This document shows, piece after piece, positions 51,612-60,477 of a DNA stretch of 64,000 nucleotides. The translations under genes were made by a program, and so were the position numbers. The stretch lies in NCBI GenBank assembly GCA_024699325.1, contig JAILPS010000028.1:1-64000 (forward strand), given 5' to 3'. The DNA comes from Lachnospiraceae bacterium. Its GTDB lineage: Bacteria; Bacillota; Clostridia; Lachnospirales; Lachnospiraceae. Below the pieces are notes generated by a model. The model made no database searches. It saw only the letters and a list, made by a program, of their open reading frames with translations, and was not told the origin of the DNA. Numbering within the stretch: the stretch's first letter is position 1; the number at the start of each line of letters is the position of its first letter.

Positions 51612-52631
51612 ATGACAATTATAGTTACCGGCGGCGCCGGATTCATCGGAAGCAATTTTGTATTTCACATGTTAAACAAGTACCCTGACTACAGAATCAT
51701 CTGTCTGGATAAGCTCACATACGCAGGAAACTTAAGCACACTCGCGCCTGTTATGGACAATCCAAACTTCAGATTCGTGAAGGCAGACATCTGCAACAGG
51801 GAGGCTGTTTACAAGTTATTCGAGGAGGAGCACCCTGACATCGTGGTCAACTTTGCAGCAGAGTCCCACGTTGACCGCTCAATCGAGGACCCAGGCATCT
51901 TCCTTCAGACCAACATCATGGGAACCGCAACACTTATGGACGCCTGCCGCAAGTACGGCATCACAAGATACCATCAGGTGAGCACGGACGAGGTGTACGG
52001 AGATCTGCCTCTCGACAGACCTGACCTCTTCTTCACAGAGGAGACACCTATCCACACAAGCAGCCCTTATTCATCATCCAAGGCATCAGCAGACCTTCTC
52101 GTTATGGCATATAACAGAACCTACGGCCTGCCTGTGACCATCAGCCGCTGCTCAAACAACTACGGACCATATCACTTCCCGGAGAAGCTCATCCCTCTTA
52201 TGATCGCCAACGCATTAAATGACAAGCCACTTCCTGTTTACGGCGAGGGCTTAAATGTTCGCGACTGGCTCTATGTTGAGGACCACTGTAAGGCCATCGA
52301 TTTAATCATCCACAAGGGAAGAGTTGGAGAAGTTTACAACATCGGCGGACACAACGAGATGAAGAATATCGACATTGTCAAGCTTATCTGCAAGTATCTG
52401 GGCAAGCCTGAGAGCCTCATCGTTCACGTCGGAGACCGCAAGGGCCACGACATGAGATACGCAATCGACCCTACCAAGATCCACAACGAGCTGGGCTGGC
52501 TTCCGGAGACGAAGTTCGCAGACGGCATCGTGAAGACCATCGAGTGGTATTTAAACAACAGAGAGTGGTGGGAGACCATCATCTCAGGAGAGTATCAGAA
52601 CTATTATGACAAGATGTACAGCAATCGCTAG
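51612..52631 (+). CDS. rfbB: dTDP-glucose 4,6-dehydratase
   Basis: NAD-dependent short-chain dehydrogenase-type enzyme, 339 residues from the ATG at 51612, which follows AAGGAGA; the track's start at 51582 is not supported. The NAD-binding start is TIIVTGGAGFIGSNFVFHML. The active site shows STDEVYGDLP and the YxxxK motif in SPYSSSKASAD. SRCSNNYGPYHFPEKLIP and NVRDWLYVEDHC are further family stretches. It follows rfbC by 33 bases. Confidence 0.97.
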   Translation: MTIIVTGGAGFIGSNFVFHMLNKYPDYRIICLDKLTYAGNLSTLAPVMDNPNFRFVKADICNREAVYKLFEEEHPDIVVNFAAESHVDRSIEDPGIFLQTNIMGTATLMDACRKYGITRYHQVSTDEVYGDLPLDRPDLFFTEETPIHTSSPYSSSKASADLLVMAYNRTYGLPVTISRCSNNYGPYHFPEKLIPLMIANALNDKPLPVYGEGLNVRDWLYVEDHCKAIDLIIHKGRVGEVYNIGGHNEMKNIDIVKLICKYLGKPESLIVHVGDRKGHDMRYAIDPTKIHNELGWLPETKFADGIVKTIEWYLNNREWWETIISGEYQNYYDKMYSNR

Positions 52632-52640
52632 GAGGTACGC

Positions 52641-53558
52641 ATGAGAGTATTAGTTACAGGTGTCAACGGCCAGCTAGGCCACGACGTTGTAAATGAGCTT
52701 GTTAAGCGCGGTTTTGAGGCTACGGGAAGCGATATCACACCTGAGTATGCAGGCGCAGCTGACGCAAGCGCTGTCACAACGGCTAAATACATCCAGATGG
52801 ACATAACCGACGAGGGAGAGGTCAGAGCCAGAACCATCTATGACCAGCCTGAGGCCATCATCCACTGCGCAGCGTGGACAGCAGTCGACGCCGCTGAGGA
52901 GCCTGAAAACCTCGGCAAGGTTAAGGCAGTAAACTTCGTGGGAACGAAGAATCTTGCGAAGGTTGCATCAGACCTCGACATCCCGATTATGTACATATCC
53001 ACGGACTACGTGTTTGACGGCCAGGGCGAGAAGCCATGGGAGCCTGACTGCACGGACTACGCACCTCTCAATGTCTACGGCAATACCAAGCTCATGGGCG
53101 AGAGAACCATCACAGCAAACACTGACAAGTTCTTCATCGTGAGAATCGCCTGGGTTTTCGGCGTCAACGGCAAGAATTTCATCAAGACTATGTTAAATGT
53201 GGGCAAGACACACGACACAGTCCGCGTGGTTAACGACCAGATTGGAACTCCAACCTACACATTTGACTTAGCACGCCTCTTAGTGGACATGATCCAGACC
53301 GACAAATACGGCTACTATCACGCCACCAACGAGGGCGGATATATAAGCTGGTACGACTTCACCTGCGAGATCTACAAGCAGGCCGGCATGGACACGAAGG
53401 TGGTTCCTGTGACCACAGCAGAGTACGGCTTAAGCAAGGCTGCGAGACCATTCAACTCAAGACTTGACAAGTCCAAGCTTGCAGAGGCTGGATTTACTCC
53501 ACTCCCTACATGGCAGGATGCACTTAACCGCTATCTGAAGGAGATAGGAGAGATATAG
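52641..53558 (+). CDS. rfbD: dTDP-4-dehydrorhamnose reductase
   Basis: Makes dTDP-L-rhamnose with NAD(P)H. The 305 residues begin MRVLVTGVNGQLGHDVVNEL. The catalytic motifs are STDYVFDG and YGNTKLMGE. The region around residues 40-60 (PEYAGAADASAVTTAKYIQM) is longer than in many family members, a small insertion after the first beta-alpha unit. It starts 9 bases after rfbB with AGGAGGTACGC before the ATG. A terminator ends the operon, so no glycosyltransferase genes follow directly. Confidence 0.96.
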   Translation: MRVLVTGVNGQLGHDVVNELVKRGFEATGSDITPEYAGAADASAVTTAKYIQMDITDEGEVRARTIYDQPEAIIHCAAWTAVDAAEEPENLGKVKAVNFVGTKNLAKVASDLDIPIMYISTDYVFDGQGEKPWEPDCTDYAPLNVYGNTKLMGERTITANTDKFFIVRIAWVFGVNGKNFIKTMLNVGKTHDTVRVVNDQIGTPTYTFDLARLLVDMIQTDKYGYYHATNEGGYISWYDFTCEIYKQAGMDTKVVPVTTAEYGLSKAARPFNSRLDKSKLAEAGFTPLPTWQDALNRYLKEIGEI

Positions 53559-53563
53559 TAACT

Positions 53564-53588
53564 AAGCCCTGTGAAAAACAGGGCTTTT
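53564..53588 (+). terminator. Terminator of the rfbACBD operon
   Basis: The stem AAGCCCTGT / ACAGGGCTT with a GAAAA loop is followed by TTTTAC-type sequence. Confidence 0.85.
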
Positions 53589-53606
53589 ACTGCCTAAAAT
53601 GGCATT

Positions 53607-53633
53607 TTGATATATCTGACTATGTGATATTAT
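53607..53633 (+). promoter_or_regulatory. Possible promoter of the small lipoprotein gene
   Basis: TTGATA and TATTAT are 15 bases apart, shorter than ideal, about 52 bases before the ATG at 53685. Confidence 0.35.
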
Positions 53634-53684
53634 GTCAAACGACCAATGATTATGACAAGCATTTATATGCAGAGGGAGAGAATT

Positions 53685-54344
53685 ATGAAGAGAAGAACAC
53701 TTATGGTTTTGGCGGCGGCCCTGATGTTTTTTTCAGGCTGTGCGAGACGTACTTACACACCGGCACCTGTGGTTGATCCAGTGGTTAATCCTGTTGTCGA
53801 GGAGGTTATATACAACGTGACATCATCTAAGATGTTTGACGGCACGGGAGCCACGCTTCAGACAGACACATATGTTTATGAGAACGGCGCGGTTACCATA
53901 ACAACAGCGCACCACGACACAGGGGAATACACAGCGACCAGATATACATTCAATGACGCAGGAGAGCTGTCACAGTACGCTTACAGCGATGACGGTTCAA
54001 CATGGGATGTTGTCTACGACATTTACTACAACGATGTTGACAAGTACTACTACGGCTACGCAGAGTATGTTAACGGTGTTGCTGAGGCCGACTATGTTTA
54101 TGTCTCATATCCGACTAACGGGACCATGGCGCTCGATTTCTATGAAAATGATGTGCAGTCCACAACATATGAATATGTCGCCGACTACAGCGGATGGTAT
54201 TATCTGACATATGCGGCTGATCACACAACAGGTCTTGGCTACACATACACAAACAGCTATGACGCCACAGGCTACATAACAGGGGCGACCATCACATCAT
54301 CTGACGGCTACGAATCATACGTTATGGATTACTATTACGAATAG
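53685..54344 (+). CDS. Hypothetical Tyr-rich lipoprotein
   Basis: Not recognised. The track's start at 53646 is too early; the ATG at 53685 follows GGGAGAG and begins MKRRTLMVLAAALMFFSGC, a clear lipoprotein signal with lipobox FSGC (about residue 19). A short Pro/Val linker (PAPVVDPVVNPVVEE) follows. The remaining ~180 residues are rich in Tyr, Asp and Thr, with repeated short units like YxFNDAGELSQYAY and YTNSYDATGYITGATI, reminiscent of the beta-hairpin YD/RHS-like pattern. It is monocistronic, between rfbD and the GH53 gene, with its own terminator. Confidence 0.83.
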   Translation: MKRRTLMVLAAALMFFSGCARRTYTPAPVVDPVVNPVVEEVIYNVTSSKMFDGTGATLQTDTYVYENGAVTITTAHHDTGEYTATRYTFNDAGELSQYAYSDDGSTWDVVYDIYYNDVDKYYYGYAEYVNGVAEADYVYVSYPTNGTMALDFYENDVQSTTYEYVADYSGWYYLTYAADHTTGLGYTYTNSYDATGYITGATITSSDGYESYVMDYYYE

Positions 54345-54357
54345 TTTTAAGGCTTAG

Positions 54358-54385
54358 GAGAGGGCATTGATTGCCCTCTCTTTTT
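54358..54385 (+). terminator. Terminator after the Tyr-rich lipoprotein gene
   Basis: The stem GAGAGGGCA / TGCCCTCTC is followed by TTTTT. Confidence 0.92.
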
Positions 54386-54395
54386 GTGCCATTAA

Positions 54396-54553
54396 GTTGC
54401 ACAAACTTAAACGATTTCGTGGTGCTTTTTGCCCTCTAAGCCCTCCAAAACTTGGCTATTATGTACATTGAAAAGGGTCAAATGCCCATTTATAATGGTA
54501 AATAGCGTAAAGGTACGTACAAATGTCCCAATTAGTTGCACAGTTGTTGCACA
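54396..54553 (+). repeat. Three GTTGCACA repeats around the GH53 promoter
   Basis: Copies lie at 54396-54403, 54535-54542 and 54546-54553. The last two are 11 bases apart, one helical turn, and fall in the transcribed leader downstream of the likely start point. They could be binding sites for a regulator of the galactanase gene. Confidence 0.5.
54468..54496 (+). promoter_or_regulatory. GH53 galactanase promoter
   Basis: TTGAAA and TATAAT are 17 bases apart, about 78 bases upstream of the chosen start codon. Confidence 0.7.
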
Positions 54554-54573
54554 AGGGATTAAGGAGGCTTATG

Positions 54574-57500
54574 ATGAGGAAGGGTTTTAAAAATGCTCTA
54601 TGTGCGGTTCTCACCGTGGCCATGGCTGTTCCATGCGTGGATTACGGTCTGGTTGCAAGAGCAGCGAGTTTGAGCGTGGGAGACGACGTGATAGTTAACG
54701 GCGATTTCTCCACAGATATCTGGGATAGCAGCGGAACATGGTCTGTTGGCAGTTTTTCAGATGCCACACTTAACACGGAGGCATGCTGGGTAACAAAAGA
54801 TACGGCGCTTCACATGTACACGGAGGGCGGAGGAACAGAGTTCACCCTGTCACAGTCCGTGGAGTTGGACGCAGGCACATACACATTTGCGGCTGATATT
54901 ATTGGCTCCGGCTTCTCGGTTTCTGCAGCCGTAGGTTCAGATACAGGAAGCTCACACGCAGTCAGCAGTGAAAGCGCATACACAGAGGTCAGCGACTCAT
55001 TTACAGTTAGCTCTGAGGGAACATACACCTTCTATCTGTACATAACAGACACATCTGCGGGGGCGTGGGGATATATTGACGACGTGAGCCTCACACTTAC
55101 AACCGCAGCATCCACCTCCACAACTACAGAATCTACAGCGGTTCTGGCGGATATCGCAGTTGACAAGGTGTCAAACCTCAACGACGATTTTATAATGGGC
55201 GTGGATATTTCTTCATACATATCAGAACTCGAATCAGGGGTTACATATTCATACACATATGGTAATCAGACTATCACAGTTGATGAGAACAGCCCTGAAA
55301 ACATGATTAAGATACTGGCGCTTGGCGGCGTCAACTACATAAGAGTGCGCGTCTGGGTTGACCCTGCTGACTCTGACGGCAAAAGCTACGGCGGCGGTCA
55401 CAACGATGTGGCAACAGCTGTGAAGATTGCCCAGGCAATCGTGGCTTCGGGCTACAAGGACAGCGTGAAAATGCTTGTGGACTTCCACTACTCAGACTTC
55501 TGGACAGACCCTGGCAAGCAGTATGTTCCGAAGGCGTGGAGTTCATATACCACAGACCAGAAGGCGACTGCGGTTGGTGAGTTTACAAAATCAGCTCTTA
55601 ATTCAATCATGGCGACAGGCGTAACGGTTGGAATGGTTCAGATAGGAAACGAGACCACAACAGGCATCTGCGGCGAGACCTACTCAGACTGGAGCGGCAT
55701 GGCCAAGATATTTAACGCCGGCGCTGCTGCTGTCAGGGAGATTGATAAGGATATTCTTATTGCGGTACATTTCACAAACCCTGAGAAGACTTCAACCATC
55801 GAGGGGCTTGCAGACAGCTTAAACAACTACAGCGTGGACTACGATGTTTTTGCGACATCATATTATCCATACTGGCACGGAAGCCTGTCAAACCTCACAA
55901 CCATACTCACATATGTTTCAAACACCTATGGCAAGAAGGTTATGGTTGCGGAGACCAGCTATGCCAACACCATGGACGACACAGACGGACATGGCAACAC
56001 CATCAGCGAGAGCTCAGATGTGGGCGATTACTGTTCATATTCCTTCACGGTTCAGGGACAGGCCAGAGAGTGGGCAACTATAGTTGACGCGGTAAATGAT
56101 GTAAACACAAACATGGGCGTCACAGGAAGCTCGGCTGATTTTGACAGTACCTACGGTATCGGCGTATTCTACTGGGAGCCTGCGTGGATCACAGTTGGCG
56201 ACACAACAGGACTTACAGGCACAGATTTTGATGAGAGATACGCCGCAAACCAGACTATCTGGGAGACCTACGGCTCAGGCTGGGCTTCAAGCTACTCAGG
56301 CGGATACGATTCAGACGCCGGCACATGGTACGGCGGAAGCGCGGTTGACAACCAGGCTCTGTTTGGCGCGGACGGAGTGGCACTTTCATCAATCCAGATG
56401 TTTAACTATGCGAGAACAGGCTCATATGTGGATGACAGCACAATAGGCGTTGAGAGCATAGATGTGGACAGCGATATAGAGATTGAGGCCGGAGAGAGCG
56501 TGACATTTCCTTCGACTGTCAGCGTCACATACACAGACGACAGCAAAGTTAGCGAGTCAGTTACATGGACAGGCGCATCTGCAGTCGACACAGACACTGT
56601 GGGAGAGTACGAGGTCACAGGTTATGTGACATTTTCTAAGACAGTGTCCACAGGCACATATGCGGGCCTTACGGGCGCGGATGTGAGCATCACAGTTACG
56701 GTTGTGCCCTACAACATGCTAAAGGATATAGATTCTGCAAACTACAGTTTTGAGAGCGGAAGCACGTCGGCTTTCTCCATCACAAACATGGACGTTAAAT
56801 ACGAGACAGCTAACGCTTATGATGGCAACTATTCACTCCACTGGTATCAGTCAAGCGCCACAACTGTGGGAACCACATACGGCGGCGCATCAGGAACGGG
56901 CATAGCGCTTGAGGCGGGAACCTACACCTTCGAGGCTATGGCGCAGGGCTATGCAGGAGACACAGTGACCATGTCAGCCACTGACGGAAGCAGCACTTTG
57001 GCTACAGGGGACGCCGAAACTCTTACAGGATGGCAGAGCTGGAAGACACCTTCTGTCACATTTACGCTCGACAGCGACACAACAGTTTACTTCTACATGG
57101 AGGTTGGCGTTTCAGACGGCGGCTGGGGCAATATCGACTGCTTAAAACTCTATGGAAATGTAGCAAGCACATACACAGTTTCAACATATTCCATGACAAC
57201 CGGAGGCGTTACAGGTGTTGCAACCCTTACAGGCGGTGGGGCGTACAGCGAGGGAAGCTCTGTGACAGTCACAGCACCTGAGGTCGATGCTATGGAGTTT
57301 GCAGGCTGGTATGCTTACAGCGGCAGCTCATACACGGGAAGTGCCCTTAGCACGGATCTGGCTTACACATTTACAGTATCTGAAGATACGGCTCTTGCGG
57401 CAGTTTATGACGCATCAGGAAGCAGATGCATCACGGTTATAGACGGCGACTCACAGGAGAGCAGCTATTATGAGATAGGTACAGAGTTTAGCGTGACTGC

Positions 57501-58398
57501 CCAGTCAGAGGATGGCTTCGCATACTGGATCAACGACGCGGGCTCAATCATGAGCACCAGCGCCACATACACATTTACAGTTGTTTATGACAGAACAATC
57601 GAGGCTGTTTACGGCGACAGCGACACGGTTTTGGTAAACTTCATCTCTGGTTACGACCAGATTGTTGAGAGTTTACATGTGTCAAGTGTGAGCGCCATAA
57701 CACTCCCTGACGGACCGGCTAAGACCGGCTATGACTTCGCGGGATGGTCACTTGACAAGAGCAATGTTCTCACAAGCGCAGAGCTTTCAGAGGCATTTGA
57801 CGAGGCTTTGTCAGGGGACAAAATCTTAAATATCTACGCTATCTACACTGTAAGTTCAGACAAGGTTAGCATAACCATCATAAACGGCTCTGGCCAGGAG
57901 ACAGAGGAGTACACGGTTAACGATGTGGTCAGCGCGGTGGCAGACGAGGTGGATGGACAGACATTCTCCTACTGGATGTCAGGAAGCACAATCCTTAGTT
58001 ACAATTCAACATATAAATTCTTCGCATATGAGACCATGACCTTGACAGCGGTTTACGATGCTGATACAATCGAGGACGCTGCTACAGCTATAATAGCTGA
58101 CGTTGTAGAAAACTCGGACGGAAGCGCTTCGTTCGTATCAATACTTAGCGCACCTTCTGACGCCTCAGAGGTTGTAATCGCAGGCATAATTGCAAGCAAG
58201 ACAAGCAGCGATTTTGACGAGAGCAGTGCTGACTATGTCAGAGGACTGTCAACCACCTCGACAAGCATCAGATACACCTGGACATACGGATTTAGCACCT
58301 CAAGCACCATATATGTGAAGGCATATATGGTATATAAGGACGCGCAGGGCAATCTCCACACAGTTGTGGGAGATGTTGTAAGCCAGAACGAGAATTAA
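54574..58398 (+). CDS. Secreted multidomain endo-beta-1,4-galactanase (GH53) with carbohydrate-binding modules
   Basis: Degrades the beta-1,4-galactan of pectic arabinogalactan outside the cell. The track starts at 54523; the second ATG of ATGATG at 54574 sits six bases after AAGGAGG and gives 1274 residues. A signal peptide ends near ARAA (about residue 31). Domains in order: a beta-sandwich carbohydrate-binding module (about 35-175), the GH53 barrel (about 205-570) with acid/base Glu360 in QIGNE and nucleophile Glu460 in VAET, a Big_4 Ig-like domain (about 625-710), a CBM61-like module (about 716-865), InlB-type repeats (about 866-1130) and a C-terminal Fn3-like part. No LPXTG or SLH anchor is seen, so it is released or held by its repeats. 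Confidence 0.92.
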   Translation: MRKGFKNALCAVLTVAMAVPCVDYGLVARAASLSVGDDVIVNGDFSTDIWDSSGTWSVGSFSDATLNTEACWVTKDTALHMYTEGGGTEFTLSQSVELDAGTYTFAADIIGSGFSVSAAVGSDTGSSHAVSSESAYTEVSDSFTVSSEGTYTFYLYITDTSAGAWGYIDDVSLTLTTAASTSTTTESTAVLADIAVDKVSNLNDDFIMGVDISSYISELESGVTYSYTYGNQTITVDENSPENMIKILALGGVNYIRVRVWVDPADSDGKSYGGGHNDVATAVKIAQAIVASGYKDSVKMLVDFHYSDFWTDPGKQYVPKAWSSYTTDQKATAVGEFTKSALNSIMATGVTVGMVQIGNETTTGICGETYSDWSGMAKIFNAGAAAVREIDKDILIAVHFTNPEKTSTIEGLADSLNNYSVDYDVFATSYYPYWHGSLSNLTTILTYVSNTYGKKVMVAETSYANTMDDTDGHGNTISESSDVGDYCSYSFTVQGQAREWATIVDAVNDVNTNMGVTGSSADFDSTYGIGVFYWEPAWITVGDTTGLTGTDFDERYAANQTIWETYGSGWASSYSGGYDSDAGTWYGGSAVDNQALFGADGVALSSIQMFNYARTGSYVDDSTIGVESIDVDSDIEIEAGESVTFPSTVSVTYTDDSKVSESVTWTGASAVDTDTVGEYEVTGYVTFSKTVSTGTYAGLTGADVSITVTVVPYNMLKDIDSANYSFESGSTSAFSITNMDVKYETANAYDGNYSLHWYQSSATTVGTTYGGASGTGIALEAGTYTFEAMAQGYAGDTVTMSATDGSSTLATGDAETLTGWQSWKTPSVTFTLDSDTTVYFYMEVGVSDGGWGNIDCLKLYGNVASTYTVSTYSMTTGGVTGVATLTGGGAYSEGSSVTVTAPEVDAMEFAGWYAYSGSSYTGSALSTDLAYTFTVSEDTALAAVYDASGSRCITVIDGDSQESSYYEIGTEFSVTAQSEDGFAYWINDAGSIMSTSATYTFTVVYDRTIEAVYGDSDTVLVNFISGYDQIVESLHVSSVSAITLPDGPAKTGYDFAGWSLDKSNVLTSAELSEAFDEALSGDKILNIYAIYTVSSDKVSITIINGSGQETEEYTVNDVVSAVADEVDGQTFSYWMSGSTILSYNSTYKFFAYETMTLTAVYDADTIEDAATAIIADVVENSDGSASFVSILSAPSDASEVVIAGIIASKTSSDFDESSADYVRGLSTTSTSIRYTWTYGFSTSSTIYVKAYMVYKDAQGNLHTVVGDVVSQNEN

Positions 58399-58407
58399 GG
58401 AGAGAAC

Positions 58408-58527
58408 ATGGTTAAGGAAGAGTACGTAACAGCTCAGATTGAGCTCACAGTTTTTGAAAATGAAGATATAATCGTAACCTCAGGCGGCAACGACACTCCT
58501 GTTCAGGGCGGAGGAAGTGACGCATGA
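58408..58527 (+). CDS. Small 39-residue peptide between the galactanase gene and dtd (missing from the ORF track)
   Basis: An ATG nine bases after the galactanase stop, behind AAGGAGAGAAC, opens a 39-codon frame. The peptide begins [20 protein letters not shown], then IIVTSGG and a Gly/Asp-rich tail. The stop overlaps the dtd start (ATGA), so it is positioned for translational coupling. The pattern of an acidic-aromatic opening, alternating hydrophobics, then D-(V/I)-I-x-T-S-G resembles small peptides I have seen in Lachnospiraceae genomes; that memory cannot be verified here. Function is unknown. It has no signal peptide. Confidence 0.72.
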   Translation: MVKEEYVTAQIELTVFENEDIIVTSGGNDTPVQGGGSDA

Positions 58528-58973
58528 GATTCGTTATACAGCGCGTAAAGCATGCCAGCGTGACGGTTGACGGCGAGGTTATAGGCAAGGTGGGCACGGG
58601 ATTCATGGTGCTTATCGGAGTGTCAGGTAACGACACTGAGGCCATAGCGGACAAGATGGTTAAGAAGCTTTTGGGGCTTAGAATATTTGAGGACGGGGAT
58701 GGCAAAACCAACCTAAGTCTCACGGATGTCGGAGGCGAGCTTCTTCTTATATCACAGTTTACCCTTTATGCGGACTGCAAGAAGGGCAACAGGCCATCAT
58801 TTATAAGGGCCGGGGCGCCTGACATGGCTGAGGCAATGTACGAATACATTATAGGGAAGTGCCGCGAGAGCGGCATAGGAGTTGAGACGGGAAGCTTCGG
58901 CGCGGATATGAAGGTCGAGCTATTAAACGACGGACCGTTCACGGTTTTATTAGACTCCGACGAAATATGTTAA
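58524..58973 (+). CDS. dtd: D-aminoacyl-tRNA deacylase
   Basis: Recycles D-aminoacyl-tRNAs to prevent D-residue incorporation. The 149 residues have the typical start [24 protein letters not shown], the active-site stretch [19 protein letters not shown] and the conserved C-terminal [13 protein letters not shown]. It overlaps the small upstream peptide gene by four bases and appears to be on the galactanase transcript, an unusual partnership for a housekeeping gene. A terminator follows. Confidence 0.95.
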   Translation: MRFVIQRVKHASVTVDGEVIGKVGTGFMVLIGVSGNDTEAIADKMVKKLLGLRIFEDGDGKTNLSLTDVGGELLLISQFTLYADCKKGNRPSFIRAGAPDMAEAMYEYIIGKCRESGIGVETGSFGADMKVELLNDGPFTVLLDSDEIC

Positions 58974-58976
58974 TTA

Positions 58977-59000
58977 ACGGGGGCTTTTGGCCCCCGTTTT
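58977..59000 (+). terminator. Terminator after dtd
   Basis: The stem ACGGGGGC / GCCCCCGT is followed by TTTTG-type sequence; the minus-strand CoA-transferase ends just beyond and may share it. Confidence 0.82.
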
Positions 59001-59001
59001 G

Positions 59002-60324
59002 TTATCTTCTCCATATTTTCATATATTCTGCCTGGCGTATAAGCTCGTCTCGAAAATCCGGATGAGCAATGGAAATGAGCCTCTCGGCGCGCTCCCATGA
59101 TGTTGTGCCCTCGAGGTTCACAACGCCGTACTCCGTGGCGATGTAGTAGACCTGGCTTCTGGGCGATGTGATGATCTCCCCGTTAAATGAGGGCACGATG
59201 CAGGAGTGCACGGTTCCGTCCTTGTCCGTGTAGGTGGAGTTTAAACATATGAATGCCTTGCCACCCTTGGAGATGGATGCGCCCTCTAGGAAGTCCAGCT
59301 GGCCGCCGCTTCCGGATATCTGGCGGTTTCCGATGCTCTCGGAGCTGACCTGACCGTAGAGATCTACGCACAGACAGCTGTTTATGGACACCATGTTGTC
59401 GATTTTGCCGATGAGCTCTGGAGTGTTCACATACTCCAGCGGATAGGCCTTAATTCCAGGGTTGTTATCCAACCAGTCGTAGAGCTCAGGCGAGCCTATG
59501 GCGAAGCCCAAAACACCCTTGCCACGGGCCTGATTCTTATATTTGTTGGTGAGCTTGCCCGCCTTAAACATGTCGAGATATGCGTCTCCGCAAAGCTCCG
59601 TGTGCATTCCCAGATCCTTAAGGTCTGACTCTGCAATCAGGCGCCCCACAGCGTCCGGCATGGAGCCCACACCTATCTGGATGGTGGATCGGTCGCGGAT
59701 GTAGGAGATGATATTCTCCGCAATCCGGCGTTCAACCGCAGATATAGGTTTTCTGGGCTTGGCCTTAAACGGCTCGTGCTCGCCCTCTATGACGAAGTCC
59801 ACATCGGAAATATGTACACAGTCGTCGTACCCTCCGCGCACATTCGGGAGGTGTTCGTTGATCTCTAAGATGACGACCTTCGCTTTCCTCAAAATATCCG
59901 CCGCAGTTCCCGTGTTTATGGAAAAACTGAAATATCCGTGCCTGTCCATGGGAGGCACAGCCATGACCGCCACATCCACGTCTAAGAAGAAGTGATAGTA
60001 CGCTCCGAGATTGTGGAAAATCATGGGAGAGTAGTAGCACATTCCCTTGTCGCACAGCCTGCGCTCGTAGCTTGAGCAGTGCCATGTGTTGTACACAAAA
60101 TGCTTCTTGTCAGGGTCACACTCTGCAATCTCTATAGGCCCGTCAAGCATGTTGCCGCGAACCTTCACGTCATGAAGCTCATCGCGCCTCTTAGCCAGCG
60201 CCCTGTCAAACAGAACGGGCTTGGCGGTGGCAGTTGAGTAGTCAACCCACATGCCGCTTTTTATAAGGGCAGCCGCCTCCTCAGGCGTCCTGAGCTTACT
60301 TCTGTATTCGCCGTAATAGTCCAT
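59002..60324 (-). CDS. Acetyl-CoA hydrolase/transferase family CoA-transferase, probable butyryl-CoA:acetate CoA-transferase
   Basis: Moves CoA between short-chain acids. The track starts at 60351; the ATG at 60324, after AGGGGG, gives 440 residues starting MDYYGEYRSKLRTPEEAA, as expected for the But group. Family motifs are WVDYSTATAKPVLFDRALA, HFVYNTWHCSSYERRLCD, GVGSMPDAVGRLIA, SGSGGQLDFLEGA and the C-terminal LISIAHPDFRDELI. The 440-residue size fits butyryl-CoA:acetate and 4-hydroxybutyrate CoA-transferases. The YNTWHCS stretch points to the former, but assignment needs an alignment. If so, it is the last step of butyrate formation. Confidence 0.85.
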   Translation of the reverse strand: MDYYGEYRSKLRTPEEAAALIKSGMWVDYSTATAKPVLFDRALAKRRDELHDVKVRGNMLDGPIEIAECDPDKKHFVYNTWHCSSYERRLCDKGMCYYSPMIFHNLGAYYHFFLDVDVAVMAVPPMDRHGYFSFSINTGTAADILRKAKVVILEINEHLPNVRGGYDDCVHISDVDFVIEGEHEPFKAKPRKPISAVERRIAENIISYIRDRSTIQIGVGSMPDAVGRLIAESDLKDLGMHTELCGDAYLDMFKAGKLTNKYKNQARGKGVLGFAIGSPELYDWLDNNPGIKAYPLEYVNTPELIGKIDNMVSINSCLCVDLYGQVSSESIGNRQISGSGGQLDFLEGASISKGGKAFICLNSTYTDKDGTVHSCIVPSFNGEIITSPRSQVYYIATEYGVVNLEGTTSWERAERLISIAHPDFRDELIRQAEYMKIWRR

Positions 60325-60432
60325 AATACCCCCTAAAACATTAGTTTTCACGTTCGAAAAAATCCTGCCTTCATTATACAGTCTGAGGCGGTTTCACGCA
60401 ACGATAAAAGGCAAAAATTTATATTTGCTTTA

Positions 60433-60461
60433 TTGCATTTGATATATTTGTGTGCTATAAT
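60433..60461 (+). promoter_or_regulatory. Extended -10 promoter of the MATE gene
   Basis: TTGCAT and TATAAT are 17 bases apart, with TGC before the -10 element. Initiation would fall near 60468, about 30 bases before the start codon. Confidence 0.7.
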
Positions 60462-60462
60462 C

Positions 60463-60477
60463 CGACAACGTTTGCAA
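60463..60477 (-). promoter_or_regulatory. Possible catabolite-response element in the MATE gene leader
   Basis: Read on the minus strand, TTGCAAACGTTGTCG matches the cre pattern WTGNAANCGNWNNCW except for the last base. It lies directly downstream of the -10 element, where CcpA would block transcription. Confidence 0.4.

Noticed and set aside
53607-53640. Shared regulatory site with the region before 37158 (similar TATCTGACTATGTGATAT / TATCAGACTATGCGTGATAT)
   Set aside because: The likeness is to promoter elements plus a short match; two copies are too few to call a regulatory site.
54523-54573. Extended N-terminus of the galactanase in the ORF track
   Set aside because: It lies upstream of AAGGAGG and of a normal signal peptide; the added residues would disrupt the signal.
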